Positions 7,839 to 15,965 of a stretch of DNA of 37,151 nt are shown here, in pieces. Source of the stretch: Pseudomonadota bacterium (GTDB taxonomy: Bacteria; Pseudomonadota; Alphaproteobacteria; Caedimonadales; UBA1908); contig JAIUNT010000011.1 in NCBI GenBank assembly GCA_020161545.1, positions 1-37,151 of the forward strand. Direction: 5' to 3'. The stretch's first letter is position 1; each line of letters starts with the position of its first letter. The notes beneath the pieces were generated by a model. The model made no database searches. It was not told where the DNA came from and was given only the letters and a program-made list of their open reading frames with translations. The translations under genes were made by a program, and so were the position numbers.

Positions 7839-8771
7839 TTAGCCCACGCACACCTCCTGGATCCACGCTTTTTCTTCTGGATTTAGGAAATCCTGGGACC
7901 AAAGGTCTCGGACAAAGCCTTGCCGCCGCGACGCATCATAACCGTACATGTCCGTAAGGAGTACTTCCCAGAGAGAAAGGCGCTGATCAATACTTGCTTG
8001 GAAAAGGGCCTGCAGGCGTCTTTTCCAGTACACGTTCATGGCTTTTTCGAGCCAGGCAACGCTTTCCTTTGTAAAGCCTGTCTCGTCAAACCCTTTTCCC
8101 TCTCCAAAGCCTGTTTCAAATTTCTTGGTGCGCAGGTGCGCATGCTCTGGACCATAGATCCCGTTGATAAGGGTCATGCACCGCGCGGCGAGCGCCACGC
8201 CTTCCTCACTTTCAGGCATCTTTGTAAGTGCCGCGTTTAGATCCGCCACAAAAGCGTGCCAGTCTTTGATAAACGCGTCTCGTATTTCATGGGGAGCTTC
8301 GTGGAGCTCTTTTTGAAAAGCAGCGTACTCTTTCAGTTCTTCGTGGTTAAAGATCTCCTTTACCCAAGGGTGTTCTAAGTTCTGTGTCATATGATAGACC
8401 TCAATAAGTTCACGTGTGGTTTCCCACGCAATGGATTGGCCTTGCTCCTCCTTTGCTCGCGCTTGCCTCAAAAGGGTGAGAGCGTGGGTGAGGGCGTCAA
8501 CTTTGTCTTGAAGAAGACGCTCTTGGGCGCATAAGTGCTCTAAAAGAGAGCACTTTTTCTCCAGGATCGCTTTAATCTCCTTGAGCTCGCATCCAAAGAA
8601 TTTAAGCGCAACGATTTGCTGCAACTTGGCCAAATCCGCTTCGCAGTAATGTCTGTAGCCTTTCTGGCTGCGCGTACGGGGCGACAAAAGCCCCATATGG
8701 TCCCAGTGGTGTAAGGTTTGCACCGATACACCCCCCATGTGCGCGAAAGTTCCAATGGTCCAAAAAGCCAT
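7839..8771 (-). CDS. MerR-family regulator with TipAS-like ligand domain
   Basis: The product is 310 residues. The first 70 or so form a MerR winged-helix domain: TIGTFAHMGGVSVQTLHHWD, then GLLSPRTRSQKGYRHYCEAD. A long coiled coil follows (about 75-120). The C-terminal part, from about residue 135, has the W-, H- and E-rich helical look of TipAS-type antibiotic-binding domains (GYDASRRQGFVRDLWSQDFL near the end). MerR proteins bind the spacer of their target promoter and untwist it on ligand binding. I chose the ATG at 8771 with AAGGAGG 7 bases upstream; a GTG one codon earlier is possible. A clean palindrome lies in its own upstream region, which it shares with a divergent exported-protein gene, so autoregulation and control of that neighbour are likely. 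The ligand is unknown. Confidence 0.88.
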   Translation of the reverse strand: MAFWTIGTFAHMGGVSVQTLHHWDHMGLLSPRTRSQKGYRHYCEADLAKLQQIVALKFFGCELKEIKAILEKKCSLLEHLCAQERLLQDKVDALTHALTLLRQARAKEEQGQSIAWETTRELIEVYHMTQNLEHPWVKEIFNHEELKEYAAFQKELHEAPHEIRDAFIKDWHAFVADLNAALTKMPESEEGVALAARCMTLINGIYGPEHAHLRTKKFETGFGEGKGFDETGFTKESVAWLEKAMNVYWKRRLQALFQASIDQRLSLWEVLLTDMYGYDASRRQGFVRDLWSQDFLNPEEKAWIQEVCVG

Positions 8772-8803
8772 CACACATCCTCCTTGAGGTCTGTTCTCAG
8801 GGG

Positions 8804-8823
8804 TATGGTTACCATAGGGTCAA
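8804..8823 (-). promoter_or_regulatory. MerR-type operator and -35 element
   Basis: TATGGT-T-ACCATA (8804-8816) is a perfect interrupted palindrome. On the minus strand it directly follows a TTGACC -35 element (8823-8818), the arrangement found in MerR-family promoters, where the dyad fills a 19-20 base spacer. The -10 hexamer at the matching position (GAGAAC) is poor, as expected if the promoter needs its activator. It lies 33 bases before the merR start and between merR and the divergent gene at 8898. Confidence 0.6.
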
Positions 8824-8840
8824 GGGGGCCAGTGTATTTT

Positions 8841-8881
8841 TTTAGACTTTTTGTGGTCGCCGTGTTACTCCACCGTCTAAA
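8841..8881 (+). promoter_or_regulatory. Inverted repeat before the exported-protein gene
   Basis: TTTAGAC (8841-8847) and GTCTAAA (8875-8881) are exact complements, with GTGG (8853-8856) and CCAC (8870-8873) nested inside. The structure ends 17 bases before the start at 8898. It could be an operator or a leader hairpin. No clear -35/-10 pair is seen for the plus strand. Confidence 0.35.
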
Positions 8882-8897
8882 GTCTTAAGAGGATGTG

Positions 8898-9836
8898 ATG
8901 ATGGGACGCGGCACGCGCTTTTTGGCATGGATTTATCTCTTGGCATTGTGTGTTGGCGCTAGTGCAAGCCCTTACAGTGAGTGGTCGCCCGGTTATGGTC
9001 TTGCCAGACGTCATACGGCATCGCCCGAACGTGTTCTACCCAAAGCGCGTCCTGTCGTCTATGTGGACGCACCGTATATGGCTCCCTTAAAAGAGCTGCT
9101 GGGTCGCACAAGGTGTGTGCGTGAGCAAAATTTTCTCATTAATAAGGCAACATATCACACGCCTGAGACGTTTGCTGCGCTCGCGCGCGAGCGTTTTGAG
9201 CACCTTGATATGGTCGCTATTTTGTCGCAGGACCCTAAGACCATTGCGGCAAAGATTCCCCTTATGGCCGAGATTTGGCGCGTGCAGAGGGACATGGGGC
9301 CTGATGGCTTTTATGACAGTTTTAGGTCCCACATCGTCCTTATGGTTGGCGCTTCAACCGAGCGTCTCCAAACAATAATCGATATGTGCCACGAGATACG
9401 GTACACCCTTGAACTCCCCGTGCAGCGTCTTGCTATTGCACGGCATATCACGAGCTTGGCACCCGAGAAGCTTGTCCCCATATGCGCACTCCTAAGTGAT
9501 GTGACACAGCGAGGCCTTTGTAATAGGCTGGCCTTTGACGGTGTTTGTCTTCCTGTCGCGCAGCTCCAGGCCATCGTGAAGGCAGGCTTTCCTCCCCTCC
9601 ACCGTCTGCACGTGGTGAGACATTTGGCTGAGGGAGATCTCTCTCTTTATCTCCCCGTCAAAGCGGTATTGGACGGGATTGAGCCCTGGGAAGAGAGCGA
9701 GTTCCTTGCAAAGCTTTGCAGGGGGGAAAGCCCAGAAAAACTACGCGCCGCATGCGCACTACCCAAAGAAGATCGCCTTGCCTTTTTACGCGATGTCCCG
9801 CCCTTGACACCCACGCGCGCCACGTGCTCTAGATGA
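8898..9836 (+). CDS. Exported helical-repeat protein, unknown family
   Basis: The product is about 312 residues. ATG codons at 8898 and 8901 follow AAGAGG; either is acceptable. MGRGTRFLAWIYLLALCVGA and the following SAS form a signal peptide. The mature region looks like stacked short helices, and two segments resemble each other (APEKLVPICALLSDV and SPEKLRAACALPKEDR), suggesting internal repeats. The end (KEDRLAFLRD) resembles the end of the exported protein at 4291-5349. The gene is divergent from the MerR/TipAS regulator and shares its upstream region, including the palindrome at 8804-8816, so it is a plausible regulatory target. No known domain is recognised. Location outside the cytoplasm is inferred from the signal peptide. 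Confidence 0.72.
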   Translation: MMGRGTRFLAWIYLLALCVGASASPYSEWSPGYGLARRHTASPERVLPKARPVVYVDAPYMAPLKELLGRTRCVREQNFLINKATYHTPETFAALARERFEHLDMVAILSQDPKTIAAKIPLMAEIWRVQRDMGPDGFYDSFRSHIVLMVGASTERLQTIIDMCHEIRYTLELPVQRLAIARHITSLAPEKLVPICALLSDVTQRGLCNRLAFDGVCLPVAQLQAIVKAGFPPLHRLHVVRHLAEGDLSLYLPVKAVLDGIEPWEESEFLAKLCRGESPEKLRAACALPKEDRLAFLRDVPPLTPTRATCSR

Positions 9837-9868
9837 GGTGTATTAGCTTTCAGATAAAGGAGAATCCC

Positions 9869-10231
9869 ATGACAAACAAAGACATCGCAAGGCGTTTTTA
9901 TGAAGCTTTTGGAGAGAAAGACTTTGATGCCATGGAGCGCTTTCTTCACAAGGATGTGACGCTGACAACACCTTTGGCGCACCTTGAGGGGAAAGAAGCA
10001 TACCTTGGGGCGGCCCGCGGGTTTGGGGTGTTCTTTACCTCACTTTCCATTCGCACGCTTTTAGGCGAGGGGGATGAGGTGATGCTTGTTTACGACGTGG
10101 CCTGTTTGCCGCCGGTGGGTGTGTCACGCGCTGCCGCCCACGTTATCTTTGAAGACGGCCTCATGAAACGCATTGAGCTTTTCCATGACACAACACCCTT
10201 TGCGGCCCTGCGCGGCGCACTCGGGGCTTAG
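9869..10231 (+). CDS. SnoaL-like / NTF2-fold protein
   Basis: The product is 120 residues from the ATG at 9869, with AAAGGAG upstream. It begins DIARRFYEAFGEKDFDAMER and continues with the alternating strands typical of SnoaL-like proteins (nuclear transport factor 2 fold), ending with a strand-turn pair (VIFEDGLMKRIELFHDTTPF). These small cone-shaped proteins include polyketide cyclases, ketosteroid isomerases and many of unknown substrate. No signal peptide is present, so it is cytoplasmic, unlike its neighbours. It lies 32 bases after the exported-protein gene and may share its transcript. Its stop overlaps the stop of the convergent gene by a few bases. The substrate cannot be predicted. 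Confidence 0.8.
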   Translation: MTNKDIARRFYEAFGEKDFDAMERFLHKDVTLTTPLAHLEGKEAYLGAARGFGVFFTSLSIRTLLGEGDEVMLVYDVACLPPVGVSRAAAHVIFEDGLMKRIELFHDTTPFAALRGALGA

Positions 10232-11073
10232 TCCATGCGCAAGTGACGTAGCGTACGCTGGGTTCGCTCGAGACTTCTGAACCTGCATACCGCGCGATCA
10301 TGGTTGTGTCGTTTGCCGCGCGCAAGATGGACACTTAAATTCAAAGGTAGTTGAAACAGGAGAAGAACAGTTTGCTTGAGGGGATCATCCTTTAATTGCG
10401 CGAGGTCTTGCAGCGTAAGCGTTGACCCAAAGAAGACGTCTTCCCATGTGTAGGCGTCTTTCAAAAGAGCATAAAGGTCTGCGGGTTTCTTGAAAGACCA
10501 CTCAGTCACAGCAGCGTGGGCTTTTTGGCGATCAACACGTGCACCTATTCGCTGTGCTTGCGCTTCTTCAGGATTTAGAAACACTTCGAAAAGAGAGTGG
10601 CAGTCCTTGTAGAGATCGCTCTCTTCTAAGTGTACAAGCAACGCCGTATAACAGAAGGTAATTCTGGAAAAATCAGGATCCTTGCCTGCGTCGTAGACAG
10701 GAAAAAGACGCAAAGCCTTATAGCGCTTCTGCTCTTGTTCGCACGACGCTGCGCTTACGTGCGCAGCGTCGTGACGGGCGCGGCTCAAATCCCGTGCTGA
10801 GTACTCACCCAGGTTTTTGTACAGCGTCTCAAGGTCGCGAGGGGAGATGTCCTTGGCATGCTTGTGTGCTCTGCCTAACACGCACAGAGCGCAGGTCGTA
10901 TCTTCTCGCATTGTATCCGCCAGCGTGCTAATCGCATAAAAAGAGTGCATTAAGTCATCTTTTATTAACTCTGCAGGATCGTTCCCGGACGAGCCCAAGC
11001 AAGCAAATGTGCACACGAAAAAGATAAAGGCGGGCAAAGCCCTTTTAAAATATCCCACGAAAGTGATCTCCAA
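10228..11073 (-). CDS. Exported protein, unknown family
   Basis: The product is 281 residues if started at the TTG (11073, with AGGA close upstream), or 276 from a GTG at 11058 preceded by TTGGAG; no in-frame ATG fits. Basic residues then ALPAFIFFVCTFACLGSSG make a signal peptide. The residues before the cysteine (TFAC) do not fit a lipobox well, so signal peptidase I processing is more likely. The mature part is charged and helical with several cysteines (for example TTCALCVLGRA), and the C-terminal 30 residues are rich in Arg and His. The gene lies 54 bases downstream of cysS on the same strand. I see no homology to the other exported proteins in the window. Confidence 0.62.
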   Translation of the reverse strand: MEITFVGYFKRALPAFIFFVCTFACLGSSGNDPAELIKDDLMHSFYAISTLADTMREDTTCALCVLGRAHKHAKDISPRDLETLYKNLGEYSARDLSRARHDAAHVSAASCEQEQKRYKALRLFPVYDAGKDPDFSRITFCYTALLVHLEESDLYKDCHSLFEVFLNPEEAQAQRIGARVDRQKAHAAVTEWSFKKPADLYALLKDAYTWEDVFFGSTLTLQDLAQLKDDPLKQTVLLLFQLPLNLSVHLARGKRHNHDRAVCRFRSLERTQRTLRHLRMD

Positions 11074-11127
11074 AGCATCCTATCCGCACACTATGAAAGA
11101 GCGTCAAGGTTTGCCAATACGGCAAAG

Positions 11128-12486
11128 TTAAACGCGGCGCCAGGTGGTGCCTTGGGGCGTGTCCTCTAAAATAATGCCCTTTTGAAGGAGGTCGGCGCGA
11201 ATGGCGTCGGCCTTGGCAAAGTCTTTGGCGCGCTTGGCGTCGGCCCTTGCCTCAATGAGGCGGGCGATATCCGATGGGTCAGTATCCGCATCGCCCTTTT
11301 GGAACCAGTCGGCGGCGCTTTGCTCCAAAAATCCCATGAGGCGGGCGCTGACAATGAGGGTGCGTTGGTGGGTGCGTTTTTCGCCCCTATCACTGGCCGT
11401 GTTGATGGCGTGCGTCAGGGCGTGAAGGCGTGCCAGCGCAAGGGGCGTATTAAGGTCGTCATAAAGGGCCTCAAGCACCTCTGCGTCGGGGGCAGCGTCC
11501 TCCAACTCACCTTCAAAATCCCGGATGGCTGTGTAGAATTTTTGCGTCACCGCCTTAGCTTGAGCCAGTGTCGCCTCAGTCCAATCAAGAGATTGGCGGT
11601 AGTGTGTGGACAAAATCGCCAAGCGCAAGCATTCGCCTTCGGCTTGGGTCAGAAGCTCCTCAACCGTGAGGAAGTTCCCCAAAGACTTGGACATTTTCTC
11701 GCCGTTCACGGTCAAAATCCCGTTGTGCATCCAGCGCTGAGCAAAGGCGCCCTCGCCAAAAAGGCCAATACTTTGGGCGCACTCGTTTTCATGGTGGGGG
11801 AAAAGAAGGTCTTGTCCGCCGCCGTGGATATCAAAGGATTCGCCCAGAAGCGCAAAGCTCATGGCCGAGCACTCAATGTGCCAGCCGGGTCGGCCGCGTC
11901 CCCAGGGGCTTTCCCACCCCGGTTGATCATCGCTTGAGGGCTTCCACAGCACAAAGTCAGAGGGGTTTTTCTTGTAGGGGGCAACCTCTACCCTGGCGCC
12001 AGCCAGCATATCCTCTTGGCATACATGGGACAGGGACCCATAAGAGGGCAGGGAGGCCACGTCATAAAGCACGTGACCTGAGCCTTCGTAGGCGTGCCCC
12101 TTGGCGATAAGCTTTTCAATAAACGCAATCATGTCATCCACGTGGGCGGTGGCCCGTGGTTCGTGTGTGGGGGGCAGGGCGCGTAAGGTCGCCATTTCCT
12201 CATGGAAAATGCGCGTTGTTTCCTGGGTAATGACATCAATGGGCACACCCTTTTCCCGGGCGGCTTTCATGATTTTGTCATCAATGTCTGTGATGTTGCG
12301 CACGTAGCGCACGCGGTAGCGCGTCTGCAAAAGGCGGTAAAGCACATCAAAGACAACAACGGGTCTGGCGTTGCCAAGGTGGGCGCGGTCGTAAACCGTG
12401 GGACCGCACACATACATGGAGATTTCGCCTGGCACAAGGGGGGTTAAGTCCTCAACACGCTTTGACTTTGAGTTATAAAATCGCAT
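11128..12486 (-). CDS. cysS: Cysteinyl-tRNA synthetase
   Basis: The product is 452 residues. This class I synthetase charges tRNA-Cys with cysteine. It carries the zinc-site cysteine in YVCGPTVYD (Cys27), the HIGH-type motif HLGN (36-39), WHIECSAM and HHENECAQS (other zinc ligands), and the KMSKS motif in [11 protein letters not shown] chose the ATG at 12486, four bases after the gltX stop, over a GTG at 12501 that would overlap gltX, because the protein then begins like the family (MRFYNSKSK). It is translationally coupled to gltX on the minus strand. Length and motifs are complete, with nothing unusual. Confidence 0.97.
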   Translation of the reverse strand: MRFYNSKSKRVEDLTPLVPGEISMYVCGPTVYDRAHLGNARPVVVFDVLYRLLQTRYRVRYVRNITDIDDKIMKAAREKGVPIDVITQETTRIFHEEMATLRALPPTHEPRATAHVDDMIAFIEKLIAKGHAYEGSGHVLYDVASLPSYGSLSHVCQEDMLAGARVEVAPYKKNPSDFVLWKPSSDDQPGWESPWGRGRPGWHIECSAMSFALLGESFDIHGGGQDLLFPHHENECAQSIGLFGEGAFAQRWMHNGILTVNGEKMSKSLGNFLTVEELLTQAEGECLRLAILSTHYRQSLDWTEATLAQAKAVTQKFYTAIRDFEGELEDAAPDAEVLEALYDDLNTPLALARLHALTHAINTASDRGEKRTHQRTLIVSARLMGFLEQSAADWFQKGDADTDPSDIARLIEARADAKRAKDFAKADAIRADLLQKGIILEDTPQGTTWRRV

Positions 12487-12490
12487 GGCT

Positions 12491-13837
12491 CTACAGGGCA
12501 CTTTCTAGGCGTTTGACCACAAGGTCTCGTCCCATGAGGGGAAGGAGCTTTTTCATCTCGGGGCCGTGTTCTTGGGCGGTCAGCGCCCAGCGCAGGGGCA
12601 AGAAGAGCTCGCGCCCCTTGCGTCCCGTTGCCTCTTTAAGCGTGCTCGTCCACTGTCCCCAGGTTTCCTCGTTCCAGGTGCCGTCCGGCAAGCAACCAAG
12701 GGCCTCTAGCAGGTACGGGGCGTCCGCTTCGCGTTTTTGCGCAGAAAGCTCGCCGTAGCAAATCTCCCAGAGGTCACGAATATCTTCAACCTTTGACAGA
12801 TTCTCCCTAGCGATCAGCCAAAAGGCCTCATCCATGTGGGAAAGCCCCAGGGACGCGAGGCGCTCTTTCACCTGGTCAAAGGGCATCTTGTGAACAAGTT
12901 TGCTGCTCAGACGCTCAAGATCCGTGGGTGAGAACTTTGGCGTGTTGGCGGAAAAAGCTGTTGGGTCAAAGTGCGCAATGAGGGGCTCAAGCGCAAGCTC
13001 GGGGGTAATTTCGTCCCTGGTACCCAGGTGCGCCAAGTAGCTCGAGATCGCCATGGGCTCAAGGCCTTGGGCGCGCAACTCTTGCAAGGAAAGGCTGCCC
13101 AAGCGCTTGGATAAGCTCTCCCCATTCTCACCTAAAAGAAGGGGAAAGTGCCCAAAGGCAATGGCGCTGGGGTCCGCGCCCAAGGCCTCAAGAAGCTGAA
13201 TCTGGACGGCTGTGTTACTGATGTGATCGTTGCCGCGCAGGATGTGGGTGATGTTCATGTCCACGTCGTCCACAACGGAGCAGAAGGTGTACACAAAAGT
13301 CCCATCCTCACGCACAAGAATGGGGTCAGACAACGCACCGCCTTCATAGGATAAGGGGCCGCGGGCCAAGTCCTGCCAGGTCACAGCGCGGTGCTCGAGG
13401 CGAAAGCGCCAGTGGGGTTTGCGGCCCTCACCCTCAAGGCGCGCTTTGTCCTCATCGCTCAAGGACAGCGCCGTCCTGTCATACACAGGAGGCTGGCCCA
13501 AGGACAAGAGCCGCTTTCTTTTAAAGTCCAGCTCCTGGGGCGTCTCATAGCACGCATAAAGGCGCCCGGCAGCCTTAAGGGCCTCAAAGGCTTTTCTATA
13601 AAGATCAAGGCGCTTGGATTGATGGAAAAGGGCGTCATGGGTCCAGCCAAGCCACGCCATGTCCTGTAAAATCGCTTCCGCATATTCGTCCCGGGAGCGC
13701 GCAACGTCCGTGTCATCAAAACGCAGGATAAACTGACCGCCGTGCTTTTTGGCAAAGAGCCAATTCACAAGGGCGGTTCTGGCATTTCCCACATGCATGA
13801 GTCCTGTGGGGGAGGGGGCAAAGCGTAGCTTAATCAT
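12491..13837 (-). CDS. gltX: Glutamyl-tRNA synthetase
   Basis: The 448-residue class I synthetase begins MIKLRFAPSPTGLMHVGNAR, with the HIGH-type motif HVGN at 15-18. The KMSKS-type motif reads ESLSKRLGSL. The C-terminal anticodon-binding region is present. Alphaproteobacteria often have two GltX paralogues, one of which also charges tRNA-Gln for later amidation; which one this is cannot be told from the sequence alone. It forms an operon with cysS (gap of 4 bases) and lies 51 bases downstream of a small exported-protein gene. A tRNA-Glu(CUC), a likely substrate, lies elsewhere in the window at 20517-20592. Confidence 0.96.
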   Translation of the reverse strand: MIKLRFAPSPTGLMHVGNARTALVNWLFAKKHGGQFILRFDDTDVARSRDEYAEAILQDMAWLGWTHDALFHQSKRLDLYRKAFEALKAAGRLYACYETPQELDFKRKRLLSLGQPPVYDRTALSLSDEDKARLEGEGRKPHWRFRLEHRAVTWQDLARGPLSYEGGALSDPILVREDGTFVYTFCSVVDDVDMNITHILRGNDHISNTAVQIQLLEALGADPSAIAFGHFPLLLGENGESLSKRLGSLSLQELRAQGLEPMAISSYLAHLGTRDEITPELALEPLIAHFDPTAFSANTPKFSPTDLERLSSKLVHKMPFDQVKERLASLGLSHMDEAFWLIARENLSKVEDIRDLWEICYGELSAQKREADAPYLLEALGCLPDGTWNEETWGQWTSTLKEATGRKGRELFLPLRWALTAQEHGPEMKKLLPLMGRDLVVKRLESAL

Positions 13838-13888
13838 TTTTTCGTCACTGAATTTCTGGGTTTGGGGATACGGCTAAGGCCGATCCTA

Positions 13889-14344
13889 TCACACCCGGAT
13901 CAAATGGGCGATGGCAAAGTAGGTATCGGGCATGGCCGTGGGTAAAACCGCCAGAGTTTCGGTACAATAATGGGGCGCGGCGACCTGTGCGATGTACGCT
14001 GTAAAGGAAAAGGTGTGCGTGTTGATGGGGCTTTCTTGGTGAAAGACAGGGGTTGCCAGCAAAAGGGAGTCATGGCTGTCTAAGGAAACGGCAAGCATGT
14101 GCAGGACGCCTTTGGCAGACGTGCGCTCTTCCTCGGTCTCAAGAAAGCTAAAATCATCGACAATATGGAGTGCCGGTGCCTCTTGTGGCTCGGGAGAGGT
14201 GACGTCTTCAAAAAATGAAAGCGTGACAGGCGTATTATTTCCCTGTGCGGAAAAAAAAGGTATGCAGGACAAGAGCCACACACAGAAAAGGATTTTGATG
14301 TGTCTGCGTTGCCGCTTTGGGGATATGAGGGAATGAAAGGGCAC
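13889..14344 (-). CDS. Small exported protein, unknown family
   Basis: An open frame of 151 codons starts at a GTG (14344) without a clear ribosome binding site. A basic N-terminus (KRQRRHIK) precedes the hydrophobic core ILFCVWLLSCIPFFSA, giving a plausible signal peptide. The mature part is short, acidic and without known motifs. It lies upstream of gltX on the same strand and is divergent from cydA, sharing the 203-base region that holds the cydA promoter. Start choice and function are uncertain. The length and the coherent export signal argue for a real gene. Confidence 0.5.
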   Translation of the reverse strand: MPFHSLISPKRQRRHIKILFCVWLLSCIPFFSAQGNNTPVTLSFFEDVTSPEPQEAPALHIVDDFSFLETEEERTSAKGVLHMLAVSLDSHDSLLLATPVFHQESPINTHTFSFTAYIAQVAAPHYCTETLAVLPTAMPDTYFAIAHLIRV

Positions 14345-14467
14345 GTATGTTTACATATATGTGGGCGCGTAGCTGCCAGATGTAGAAAAACTCACACCAT
14401 CTGTCAAGAATATGCGACCATTGTAACGGCGAAAAAGGGCGCTGTGTTACGGAAAATAACCGAGAAA

Positions 14468-14496
14468 TTGACACTTTTTTAATAAAATGTTAATAA
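14468..14496 (+). promoter_or_regulatory. cydAB promoter
   Basis: A perfect -35 TTGACA (14468-14473) is followed after 17 bases by TAATAA (14491-14496) as the -10. The cydA ATG is 51 bases further on. No FNR-type site (TTGAT-N4-ATCAA) is visible here. The spacer and the -10 overlap a CtrA-like box. Confidence 0.55.
14479..14493 (+). promoter_or_regulatory. CtrA-like box at the cydAB promoter
   Basis: TTAA (14479-14482), seven bases, TTAA (14490-14493) matches the full-length CtrA site TTAA-N7-TTAA; the next base is T rather than the preferred C. It sits between the -35 and -10 elements, where binding would more likely block than help polymerase. A chance match is possible in A/T-rich DNA. 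Confidence 0.35.
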
Positions 14497-14547
14497 AATC
14501 ATCTGCACATAAAATAAACAAAGCCATGATGGTCTGAAGGAGACGCA

Positions 14548-15954
14548 ATGGATTTTTTTGATCCCGTGTTGCTTGCACGCATTCAATTTGCCTTTACAGT
14601 GAGCTTTCACATTATCTTTCCAGCCTTTACCATTGGGTTGGCGAGTTTTCTCGCGGTCATCGAATGGCGTTGGCTTGCCACAAAAAATCCCCTATATCAG
14701 GACCTGTATAAATTCTGGATTAAGATCTTTGCTGTGGCCTTTGGGATGGGCGTGGTGTCGGGTCTTGTGATGTCCTATCAATTCGGCACCAACTGGTCCG
14801 TTTTCTCGGACCGCGTGGCCAATGTGCTGGGCCCGCTTTTGGGATATGAGGTTTTGACAGCTTTCTTTTTGGAGGCATCCTTCTTGGGCGTTATGCTCTT
14901 TGGCTGGGGGCGTGTGAGTCCGCGTATGCATTTTGTCTCAACGTGTATTGTGGCGGGCGGCACCTTAGTCTCGGCCTTTTGGATTCTGTCCGCCAACAGC
15001 TGGATGCAAACGCCCCAAGGTTTTGAAATGGCGGCCGACGGACGCGTCATGCCCCTTGATTGGATTGCCATTATTTTCAATCCTTCATTTGCGTATCGGT
15101 ATGTTCACATGGTGATTGCGGCCTTTTTGAGTACAGCCTTTGTCGTGGGGGGCGTGGGCGCGTACTATCTTCACCAATCTCGCCACATGCCACAAGCGCG
15201 CATCATGCTCGGGATGGCAACACTCATGGCGCTTATTGTTGCGCCAACACAGATGCTTGTTGGCCATGCCCACGGCACAAACACCATGGAGCACCAACCC
15301 ATCAAGGTTGCTGCCATGGAAGGAAACTGGGACAAGACGGACCATGTGCCGCTTTATCTTTTCGGCATGCCTGATGAGAAAGCCGAAGAAACAAAGTACG
15401 GCGTCACCATTCCTGGAGGGGCAAGTTGGGTCTTGACGGGAGACCGAGCTGGTCGTGTCCCCCACTTAAAGTCTGTTCCCAAAGAGGACCGTCCGCCTGT
15501 GGCCGTTGTGTTTTGGTCCTTTCGCGTGATGGTTGGTATTGGTGTGCTGATGATTGGTCTTGGGATTTTGAGCGCTTTTGCTTACTGGCGGGGGCGACTT
15601 TTCGATACGCGCATCTTGCGCCGCCTTTGGATGCTTATGATTCCTTCCGGGTTTGTGGCGCTGTTGGCAGGCTGGTTCGTGACAGAAGTCGGGCGTCAGC
15701 CTTGGACGGCCTATGGTCTGGTGCGCACGGCCGAGTCTGTGTCGCCTGCCATTTTAGGGCCACAGGTTGCGTGGTCGCTCCTGGCCTTCGTGGTCATGTA
15801 TAGCTGCGTCTTTGGCGCCGGTATGTACTACATGGTGAAGCTCGTGCGCAAGGGGCTGAGTGACTTGCAGGACCCAGAAGGATTCTACCGTCATGGCATC
15901 GAAAGCGTTGCCTTTAGTGACCCAGATGGTCACACACAGAAAACGGTTCACTAG
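14548..15954 (+). CDS. cydA: Cytochrome bd-type quinol oxidase subunit I
   Basis: This 468-residue membrane protein is the heme-bearing subunit of a cytochrome bd-type terminal oxidase, which oxidises quinol and reduces oxygen in the inner membrane. His21 in SFHIIFPAF and His187 in YRYVHMVIAAF fit the heme ligands. GRQPW (from residue 382) is the family signature. The region between the sixth and seventh helices is short, as in cyanide-insensitive (CIO) oxidases. The ATG at 14548 has GAAGGAG upstream. It is first in cydA-cydB-cydX, spaced by 11 bases, and a promoter with a perfect -35 lies upstream. Such oxidases work at low oxygen or under respiratory inhibition. Confidence 0.97.
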   Translation: MDFFDPVLLARIQFAFTVSFHIIFPAFTIGLASFLAVIEWRWLATKNPLYQDLYKFWIKIFAVAFGMGVVSGLVMSYQFGTNWSVFSDRVANVLGPLLGYEVLTAFFLEASFLGVMLFGWGRVSPRMHFVSTCIVAGGTLVSAFWILSANSWMQTPQGFEMAADGRVMPLDWIAIIFNPSFAYRYVHMVIAAFLSTAFVVGGVGAYYLHQSRHMPQARIMLGMATLMALIVAPTQMLVGHAHGTNTMEHQPIKVAAMEGNWDKTDHVPLYLFGMPDEKAEETKYGVTIPGGASWVLTGDRAGRVPHLKSVPKEDRPPVAVVFWSFRVMVGIGVLMIGLGILSAFAYWRGRLFDTRILRRLWMLMIPSGFVALLAGWFVTEVGRQPWTAYGLVRTAESVSPAILGPQVAWSLLAFVVMYSCVFGAGMYYMVKLVRKGLSDLQDPEGFYRHGIESVAFSDPDGHTQKTVH

Positions 15955-15965
15955 GAGGGGCGGCT

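Noticed and set aside
10228..11073. Lipoprotein signal in the exported orphan
   Set aside because: The residues before the cysteine (TFAC) do not fit the lipobox, so an ordinary signal peptide is preferred.
14345..14547. FNR/Anr site for oxygen control of cydAB
   Set aside because: No sequence close to TTGAT-N4-ATCAA is present in the upstream region.
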